DNA of 45,412 bases from positions 1 through 45,412 of the forward strand of contig CADCBK010000029.1 of assembly GCA_902799665.1 (NCBI GenBank). The letters run 5' to 3'. Positions within the stretch are counted from its first letter, which is position 1; the number at the start of each line of letters is the position of its first letter. The position numbers and the translations under genes were made by a program. Shown here in pieces: positions 39,707 to 45,412 of the stretch. A model generated the notes under the pieces. It searched no databases. It was not told the DNA's origin and saw only the letters and a list, made by a program, of their open reading frames with translations. This stretch comes from an uncultured Spirochaetaceae bacterium. GTDB lineage: Bacteria > Spirochaetota > Spirochaetia > Treponematales > Treponemataceae.

Positions 39707-41490
39707 CAGTCCTCCAATTCATTTTTGCTTTCGCCTTCAGTTTTAGGGCCTTGCGTTTTTTTGCCGTCTTCATCCTTGCCGCCTTCGTCTTTTGGCATAA
39801 AAGGCGTCAAGGCATTGGCCTCATCCTCCATCATGCTTTGAACCGCTTCAAGCTGCCGCGCGTTCTTCATCCTTCTTGTGGTTGACGGCCTGATCTTCTT
39901 TGCCCTTGGCGGAAGGGTTTTGTCAACCGCAATCAAATACGCGACCAACTCGCAGAGAAACCAGACTCCGCAAGCGGCGGTTATTCCCGTTCCGATAAGC
40001 GAAAGGTTTTTGTACCTGTAGAATTCATCGCTCGAAACATTGCCATACGAAGTTTGCGCGCCCCTTTGATAGGTTGTAAAGCGGCCGTAAGTGTAAAACA
40101 AATATGGAAGCGAAATCATCAGGGCGCTGTAGGAAAGATACATCATTTTGCGCCTTCTGTCGATATTCTTGCTTATGTCAAACACCTTCACCCTAGCCTG
40201 AAGCTCGCTTCCGTCAACCATAAGGTTCCTGGGTATTTGCATGAACATTATCTCGTTGCGGTTTTTTTCTGGATGTTTTTTGTCTACGAGGGGGCTTTCA
40301 AAATATCCAAAAACCGTATCGCCGTTTACTTTTAGCGGAACGTCGACAAAATCAGTTTTTGACGAAGGGCCTACGTTTTTTCCGTCAAAAAAAAGGTCGC
40401 CCGGAACAAACTTGCTTAGAACCAGCTTAACCGAGCCTTCAGACTTTTCCTTAAAATTGACCTCGACAAAAAAGCGGCTTTTTCCTGAAAAATTATAGAC
40501 GAAAGTTTCGCGCGCGTAATTGTCGGCCTCTATCGAAATTGAATGGAAGCCCGCGCCCACTACCGCCTTCTCCGGCATCGGATCGTAAACGATGTTGTCT
40601 ATTGTCAGAATCGCGTTGGAAAAAGCCTCGCCTGGATTAACCTTAAAGTTAAGCTCAACAGGAAGTCCGTTCGCGATTTTTGGAATCAGCTCAAAGGCTA
40701 AATTTTCGGCAATCTCCCCAACTTGCGAAAGGGAGCCAACCTCCATCGCGCTTGCGATTTTTTTCGCGCCAGGATAAACGACAAGCTCAACGTTGACGCA
40801 AGCGTAGTCCCCTAAAAAAGAAATCGTTCCAGCGACGACAGCGTTTATTTTCGCTGAAGAGGCTTCCTTTTCGTATTTTCTGGAATACAAGCCCTGGCTT
40901 TCGGCGTCTTCGCCCGCTAGAAAAAGCGCCTCGGAATCGTTTTTGTAAAGGGCGATTTTTTCATTAGAGCCAAGCAAATCAGGCTTCAATTCCTTTATGA
41001 TTTTTTTCTTAGCCTTTTCTGGATGAAAGACGCCCGCCTGCCGCTTTAAGTTCGCGTCGATTTTTTCTTGAATGTCCTTTATTTTTTTTTGCGCGTCGGC
41101 CAATGCAAGCTCAAAAGCCAGCGCGTTGTAATTGTTCAGGGCTAGAGAATCGCGCGCCTTGACCTCTTTGCTTAGCTGCAAATACAAATCAAGGCGCTCA
41201 GTCAAAAGAGAGTCGATTTTTCTGGCGGCCTTTTCGTCTCTTTCCACGGAACGGACCATGCCCACGGAAATATGCTCAAGGATAAGCTTTGGAAGAACGC
41301 TGGCCGCGCTTTGGGCGGCTTTTGACGAGGCGCCTTCGACGCTGAATTTTCTTGCCGCTAAAACCCATGACTTGTCTTCGGGCGAATTATTGTCAGCGCA
41401 ATAAAAGCTGGAGGCGCAAAGGCAAAGCATTAAAAGAGAAATGACACGCTTTCTTAAAAAGGAAATTCTATTGCGCCCCTTCTCCGTCAT
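39706..41490 (-). CDS. exported/membrane protein with PEGA-like repeats
   Basis: 594 aa. An N-terminal hydrophobic signal (about residues 14-30, ending near SSFYC) is followed by a helical region (about 45-170) with a coiled-coil-like stretch near 120-150. A beta-rich region (about 275-430) then includes PEGA-like patterns such as SISIEADNYARETFVYNFSG and PGDLFFDGKNVG, two hydrophobic helices (about 447-465 and 490-512) and a charged, Lys/Glu-rich tail. The cysteine near position 31 is not in a good lipobox (Tyr at -1), so lipidation is doubtful. It overlaps prfB by 23 bp and ftsY by 1 bp. Function not known. Confidence 0.7.
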   Translation of the reverse strand: MTEKGRNRISFLRKRVISLLMLCLCASSFYCADNNSPEDKSWVLAARKFSVEGASSKAAQSAASVLPKLILEHISVGMVRSVERDEKAARKIDSLLTERLDLYLQLSKEVKARDSLALNNYNALAFELALADAQKKIKDIQEKIDANLKRQAGVFHPEKAKKKIIKELKPDLLGSNEKIALYKNDSEALFLAGEDAESQGLYSRKYEKEASSAKINAVVAGTISFLGDYACVNVELVVYPGAKKIASAMEVGSLSQVGEIAENLAFELIPKIANGLPVELNFKVNPGEAFSNAILTIDNIVYDPMPEKAVVGAGFHSISIEADNYARETFVYNFSGKSRFFVEVNFKEKSEGSVKLVLSKFVPGDLFFDGKNVGPSSKTDFVDVPLKVNGDTVFGYFESPLVDKKHPEKNRNEIMFMQIPRNLMVDGSELQARVKVFDISKNIDRRRKMMYLSYSALMISLPYLFYTYGRFTTYQRGAQTSYGNVSSDEFYRYKNLSLIGTGITAACGVWFLCELVAYLIAVDKTLPPRAKKIRPSTTRRMKNARQLEAVQSMMEDEANALTPFMPKDEGGKDEDGKKTQGPKTEGESKNELED

Positions 41491-42539
41491 CTTCCGCGTC
41501 CAATGGAAGTCCCTTCCACATGGCGTTCAAGTACGCCTCGATAAATTGGTCAATGTCGCCGTCCATCACAGCCTGAATGTTTCCGGTCTCCGCGCGCGTG
41601 CGCAAGTCCTTTACCATTGTGTAAGGCTGGAAAACATACGAGCGAATTTGGTTTCCCCACGAAATGTCCTTTTTTTCGGCGGAATACTTTGAGTTTTCCT
41701 TTTCCTTTTCCTGCTTGTAGTATTCGTAAAGCTTTGACTTAAGGATTGACATGGCCGTCGCGCGGTTCATAAGCTGGCTGCGCTCGCTGTCGCAGGCGAC
41801 AACGATTCCTGTCGGCAAGTGGGTGAAGCGCACCGCCGAATCGGTTTTGTTCACGTGCTGGCCGCCCTTTCCGCCGGAACGGTATGTGTCGACGCGCAAA
41901 TCCTTGGGATCGATCTTGACTTCAATCGTATCGTCCAAAACAGGAAAAACGTAAACGCTTGCAAAGGAAGTGTGGCGGCGCGCGTTTGCGTCAAAGGGGC
42001 TTATGCGCACCAAGCGGTGGATTCCGGCCTCGCCCTTAAGGAAGCCGTAAACATAGTCGCCGTCGATTTGGAAAGTGACGGACTTGATTCCGCCCTCCGC
42101 CTCCAAAAGGTCAACCGTTTCAAGCTTAAAGCCCCGGCGCTCAGCCCACCTTGAATACATGCGGCTAAGCATAAAGGCCCAGTCGCTCAAGAGGCTCATG
42201 CGGCTTTCGCTCTCATATTTTTTTTGCGTTTCCTCTAATTGCGAGCGGATTTCGGCCTCTTCGCCTTGCTCGCCGGACTCAAGCGAAAGCTCGTAAAGGG
42301 CTTCTATGTCTTCGATTTGCGCCTTAAGCTCTTTCCATGGCTCAACGCTGTTCTTTAGGCGCTTGATTTTATTCATCACTTTTCCGGCGTTGGCCGCGTC
42401 GTCCCAAAAACCAGGCGCTCCTGTCAAAGCCTCTTGCTCTTCGATTTTTTTATAAACCGAGGGCGCGTCAAAGACGCCCCCATACGTTCAAAATGTTTTC
42501 TTTTAGTTCGTCAATCGGCTGTTTTAGTTCTTCAAGCAT
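41468..42539 (-). CDS. prfB: peptide chain release factor 2, programmed +1 frameshift
   Basis: Recognises UGA/UAA stop codons and releases the peptide. ATG 42539 with an AGGGG site; 23 codons are read to Leu23, then an in-frame TGA (42468-42470). A +1 shift on CTT-TGAC continues the frame to give 356 aa. The product has the SPF stop-recognition motif (in RISPFDANARR) and the GGQ hydrolysis motif (in SGGKGGQHVNK). When RF2 is scarce the ribosome pauses at TGA and shifts frame, so synthesis is self-regulated. It is the first gene of the long minus-strand run and overlaps the following gene by 23 bp. Confidence 0.97.
42467..42481 (-). promoter_or_regulatory. prfB: RF2 programmed frameshift signal
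   Basis: Minus strand: Shine-Dalgarno-like GGGGG (42477-42481), three-base spacer CGT, then CTT-TGA-C (42467-42473). Spacing and slippery codon match the canonical prfB +1 frameshift site. Confidence 0.96.
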
Positions 42540-42568
42540 ATTTTCCCCTAATTTTAATATGAAAATTC

Positions 42569-42597
42569 ATTATAATGCTTTTTCTTTCTTATGTAAA
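42569..42597 (-). promoter_or_regulatory. promoter of the prfB operon
   Basis: Minus strand: -35 TTTACA (42592-42597), 17-bp spacer, perfect -10 TATAAT (42569-42574). The leader of about 23 nt includes the AGGGG ribosome-binding site. Confidence 0.75.
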
Positions 42598-42657
42598 CCG
42601 CTTTATGGGGCAAGAGGCTTTTAACGAAAGCGGCTTTGGACACGCCGCATTTATCTA

Positions 42658-42686
42658 TTGAAGAAAGATAAAAAGACCGATAATAT
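42658..42686 (+). promoter_or_regulatory. promoter of the 42693 gene (leaderless type)
   Basis: -35 TTGAAG (42658-42663), 17-bp spacer, -10 TAATAT (42681-42686). ATG 42693 follows after six bases with no Shine-Dalgarno sequence, so transcription should start at or next to the A of the ATG. Confidence 0.6.
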
Positions 42687-42692
42687 AAAAGT

Positions 42693-43610
42693 ATGAAGGC
42701 TAATAAAAAATCTTTGTTTTTCGTGACGGCGCTCGCCCTTTTCACATCATCCATCTTCGCGCAAAAAAAGCCGGTTGCCAATTTCCTAACGGCGGCCAGC
42801 GGAGAAGAAAAAAAGATTTATCTTGAATGGGAAATGCCGGCGAAAGCGCAGCCTCAAATTCTTTTTGTCCAAGTATTCAGAACCAGCAAGCCTTGCATGT
42901 CCTACCACGAAATCGAAGGCCTTAATCCAATCGCCCGTTTGGAGCCTGGCCAAAATCGCTATGAAGACACGCTTTCAACGCCCGGAGACTATTTTTACGC
43001 AGTCTTGGCAGAAACCGAAAAAGGCCTTTACAAAATCGTCATCCCAGGAGTGAACGCGACCGCAAAGGGCGTCCGCCCGCGAATTCAAGAAAAAAATCAA
43101 GGCGATGTCGCGGAAGACGCAACGGCAAAGGCCGAGAGCGCTAAACAAAGCGAACAAGAAAAAATCAGGAAAGCCCCGCTTCCAAATCCCGGAACCTTGC
43201 TTGGCTTTAACCAAGGCCGGGTCATTATGAGCGAAAGCTCAAAAAAAGCGGCCAAGGAATTGGGCAGCAAAAAAAAGAGCAAGACGGTTGAATTTAAAAG
43301 TCCCTATTTTTTTGAAGAGGACATGTTCTCGCCTGACGGCGGAGACGAATACACTTTGTTTGAATGCCTTAGATCTGGCCTGGCGCCTAAAAAATACGCC
43401 GACAGCGTGACAGTATTGCAAGACTTTTTGAGCGTGCACAGAAACAAGGAAACGACAGAGCGAGCCCAGTTCTATTTGGGCCAAAGCCATTATTTTTGCA
43501 AAGACTACGAAAAAGCCATCCGCTGCTTTTTGACCGTGCAGGACGCCTTTCCTGAGCTTTCAAAGCAGTGGATAGATTCAAGCCTGGACTTGCTGGAAAT
43601 AAATCAGTAA
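42693..43610 (+). CDS. exported protein with FN3-like and TPR-like parts
   Basis: 305 aa. Signal peptide at residues 1-23 (ending SIFA). The N-terminal region (about 25-120, with KIYLEWEMP, FVQVFRTSKP and GDYFYAVLAET) has the strand pattern of a fibronectin type III-like domain. A charged, low-complexity linker (about 125-210) follows. The last 85 residues (FECLRSGLAPKKYADSV, AQFYLGQSHYFCKDYEKAIRCFLTVQD) are TPR-like helices, a layout common in exported treponemal proteins. The mRNA is predicted to be leaderless. The stop overlaps the convergent gene by 7 bp. Role unknown, perhaps a periplasmic scaffold. Confidence 0.78.
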   Translation: MKANKKSLFFVTALALFTSSIFAQKKPVANFLTAASGEEKKIYLEWEMPAKAQPQILFVQVFRTSKPCMSYHEIEGLNPIARLEPGQNRYEDTLSTPGDYFYAVLAETEKGLYKIVIPGVNATAKGVRPRIQEKNQGDVAEDATAKAESAKQSEQEKIRKAPLPNPGTLLGFNQGRVIMSESSKKAAKELGSKKKSKTVEFKSPYFFEEDMFSPDGGDEYTLFECLRSGLAPKKYADSVTVLQDFLSVHRNKETTERAQFYLGQSHYFCKDYEKAIRCFLTVQDAFPELSKQWIDSSLDLLEINQ

Positions 43611-45412
43611 AGCCCTCTAATCATTTCCAAAAGTTCTGGAGTCCTTTCGGCTTTTGCGGCGGCTCCGCGCAAGGGGTCTTCCGCGGCGGCCTCAATCGGG
43701 CTTCCGTCAAGCGGCCTTCCGTTTTGGTCAGCCGCTGGCGACGTGTCTTGCGCTGTTTTTGAGGCGTTGCTGTCGTCTTTTGGCATTTCCATTAAAAGCA
43801 ATTCGTCGCGGGGATTCACGCGGTCGTAAAAGCCGGTTCCGCTTAAAACGCCTTCCGAAATCTCCTCGCCCACTTTCACAAGCTCAACAGTTCCAAGCAA
43901 AGCGTCCTTTTCAAAGCGCAGGCCCTTCCCGCTGTCGGCTGTCTTTAGAGCGCCGCGGGCTATCACTGCGAATTTCGCGCCCTTGACCATGCCCTCGGTC
44001 TTTCCAATGTCAACCAACACGTCGTTTCCGCTTCTCTCCAAAAGTTTCGCCCGCACAGGAAGTATGTCCAAGATTCCCTGCCTTAACGAAAGCAAGGCCG
44101 CGGCGTAGCGGTTGTTGCCGGTTTTATAGACCGCGAATTTTTGCGTTTCCGTTCCTGTTCTGGCGGAATAAACGTCGGCGCTGAATTTTATGTCCCTTTC
44201 GCTTTCGGCCGCGCTAAAAAGAACAAAGTAGTCGTATCCGTTTTTGTGGGCGTCAGCGTAGGCCGCTCCAAAAGAAGGCGCGTCAGAGACAGCGATTCTC
44301 GCGCTTGTTCCCAAGATTCCCCTGAACATCAAGGACAAATGCTTGGCCGCGATATTTGAAAGCTCTGGATGCGCGGACGTTCCGTTTGTCGGAAGGCAGT
44401 AAAAGCCGATAGTCCAGCGGGTCTTGTCCAAGAAGAATGGATTGACGTCCCACTTTGAGGCGAGCGTGTCTTGCAAAAGATATTCATAGCCTTCAACCGT
44501 GTCAGACAAGCGGGTGTAGGCGATTTTTTCATCGTCGGCGTCTATTTTCTTTCCGTTTTTCTTGGCTTCCTCGATTCCGCTTTTAAGGATTTCGTTTTCT
44601 TGGATGAATTTTATTTGCGACAAAAAGTTTTCGCTAAAGCCTTCCGCGCGCAAAAGCCTGCTAAAGGCCGAACGGGCCGCGTAGTTGGCCGGGTCAAGCC
44701 TTAGGGCCGCTTGGTATTCGTAGCGCATTTGAGGGCCGGCGAATTTTTTCGCGTAGTCCGCGCCCTTTTGGACATGATGCTTTGCCCAAATTTTTCTTCT
44801 GGCGTCCTCAATGTCAATGTCGTCAAAAACCAAAAGCTCAAAAGCGGCCCGCATCACTTCGTCTTGGGGAACGGCGTCAAGCCCGCGCGACCAAATGTCA
44901 ATGGCCTTTGTTTTTTGCCCAAGCCTTTCAAGCGAAAGCCCCTTGATGAACCAAGCGCGGCCGTTGTTCCTGTCGCGCGAAATCATCATGTCGGACAAGT
45001 CGATGACATCGTTGTAGCGGCCTTGCGCGAAGCAGATCAAGGACAAAAGCTCGTAAGCCTTCCAATAATTTGAGTCAACTTGAATCGCCGCAAGGCATCT
45101 TTTTTCGGCCGCGGCCGCGTCTCCTTTTTTTAGGCTTAAGTAAGAAGCGACGTAATGCGCCTGAGGATTCTCAGCGTGGGCTTGTATCGCCTGGTTCACA
45201 AAAGTTTCAGCCTGCTTGTCCTTTCCAAGCTCGGCGCTTATCAAGGCCAAAGAAAGCAAGGCCTTGGACGAGCCGGGATTTCTTTTTAGCGCGTCGGAAT
45301 AAAGGCTTTCGGCGCCTGACACCCGGCCTTTAAAAAGATTGAGTTCCGCCAAGCCAAAGCGGGAGTCTATGTCGTTGGGATATTTTTTTTGGATGTCCTC
45401 GAAAATCTTTTG
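43604..45412 (-). CDS. TPR protein with FlgT-like C-terminal region, 5' end beyond the window
   Basis: At least 602 residues are visible and the frame stays open to the right edge, so the start is missing; a TTG at 45352 is internal because TPR-like sequence (FEDIQKKYPND) continues upstream of it. The N-terminal part consists of TPR units (about 25-35 residues each, with SKALLSLALISAELGKD, AHYVASYLSLKKGDAAAAEKR, WKAYELLSLICFAQGRYNDVIDL). A middle region lacks clear repeats. A C-terminal beta domain (LLERSGNDVLVDIGKTEGMVKGAKFAVI) resembles the FlgT-like C-terminal domain of exported proteins. The end overlaps the convergent 42693 gene by 7 bp. Confidence 0.78.
   Translation of the reverse strand, partial: QKIFEDIQKKYPNDIDSRFGLAELNLFKGRVSGAESLYSDALKRNPGSSKALLSLALISAELGKDKQAETFVNQAIQAHAENPQAHYVASYLSLKKGDAAAAEKRCLAAIQVDSNYWKAYELLSLICFAQGRYNDVIDLSDMMISRDRNNGRAWFIKGLSLERLGQKTKAIDIWSRGLDAVPQDEVMRAAFELLVFDDIDIEDARRKIWAKHHVQKGADYAKKFAGPQMRYEYQAALRLDPANYAARSAFSRLLRAEGFSENFLSQIKFIQENEILKSGIEEAKKNGKKIDADDEKIAYTRLSDTVEGYEYLLQDTLASKWDVNPFFLDKTRWTIGFYCLPTNGTSAHPELSNIAAKHLSLMFRGILGTSARIAVSDAPSFGAAYADAHKNGYDYFVLFSAAESERDIKFSADVYSARTGTETQKFAVYKTGNNRYAAALLSLRQGILDILPVRAKLLERSGNDVLVDIGKTEGMVKGAKFAVIARGALKTADSGKGLRFEKDALLGTVELVKVGEEISEGVLSGTGFYDRVNPRDELLLMEMPKDDSNASKTAQDTSPAADQNGRPLDGSPIEAAAEDPLRGAAAKAERTPELLEMIRGLY

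Noticed and set aside
39706..41490. Lipoprotein assignment for the 594-aa protein
   Set aside because: The candidate cysteine near residue 31 is preceded by Tyr at -1, which does not fit even a relaxed spirochete lipobox.
42467..42539. In-frame TGA in prfB read as a broken gene
   Set aside because: The SD-like GGGGG, three-base spacing and CTT-TGA-C exactly match the programmed RF2 frameshift, so the gene is intact.

Overview
The window looks like a piece of a host-associated spirochete genome, most likely Treponema or a close relative. I infer this from family content; no marker search was possible. Signs are a Pur-alpha/DUF3276 nucleic-acid-binding protein like Borrelia BpuR, a lipoprotein built of BspA-like leucine-rich repeats, several exported TPR and beta-propeller proteins, and a diderm lipoprotein system (Lnt, LolCDE-like). 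A class III (oxygen-sensitive) ribonucleotide reductase cluster indicates anaerobic growth. Genes are packed tightly with many 1-25 bp overlaps, and no stretch over about 300 bases lacks a gene.

Layout. 1-1117: a small zinc-ribbon protein with a consensus promoter and terminator, then plsC on the minus strand. 1204-9162 (+): an exported membrane-protein gene interrupted by a stop and a frameshift, then dinB, whose frame runs straight into a very large exported beta-rich protein. 9176-13963 (-): operon galactokinase-like kinase, surE, TPR protein, TPR/NHL/VWA protein. 14039-18608 (+): lnt, a small barrel-like outer-membrane protein and the repeat lipoprotein. 18762-22709 (+): nrdR (damaged), nrdD without its glycyl-radical domain, a separate glycyl-radical/redoxin ORF, and nrdG carrying inserted repeats. 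22797-25138 (-): a CAU tRNA, leuDC-like genes and an HMA-like protein. 25313-25729 (+): the Pur-alpha protein. 25810-29096 (-): rnhB, an exported beta-helix protein and a phosphoribosyltransferase.

29137-42539 (-) is one long, almost gapless gene run. It starts with prfB, which has a textbook programmed +1 frameshift, and continues with an exported protein, ftsY, a second exported protein, LolC/E, LolD, LolC/E, mcsA, mcsB, clpC and avtA. This couples translation termination, SRP targeting, lipoprotein export and ClpC proteolysis. The McsB has lost nearly every residue needed for arginine phosphorylation. 42693-43610 (+) and 43604 to the right edge (-) are two convergent exported/TPR proteins that overlap at their stops.

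Two themes stand out. First, several genes (plsC, the 1204 gene, lnt, the 15859 gene, the 42693 gene) have good sigma70-type promoters whose -10 box lies only 6-11 nt before the ATG with no Shine-Dalgarno sequence, which predicts leaderless or nearly leaderless mRNAs. Second, several reading frames are damaged or merged (2611-2673, the dinB fusion, nrdR, a short homopolymer at 21300). These could be real decay or sequencing/assembly errors, so claims that rest on them should be checked against reads.
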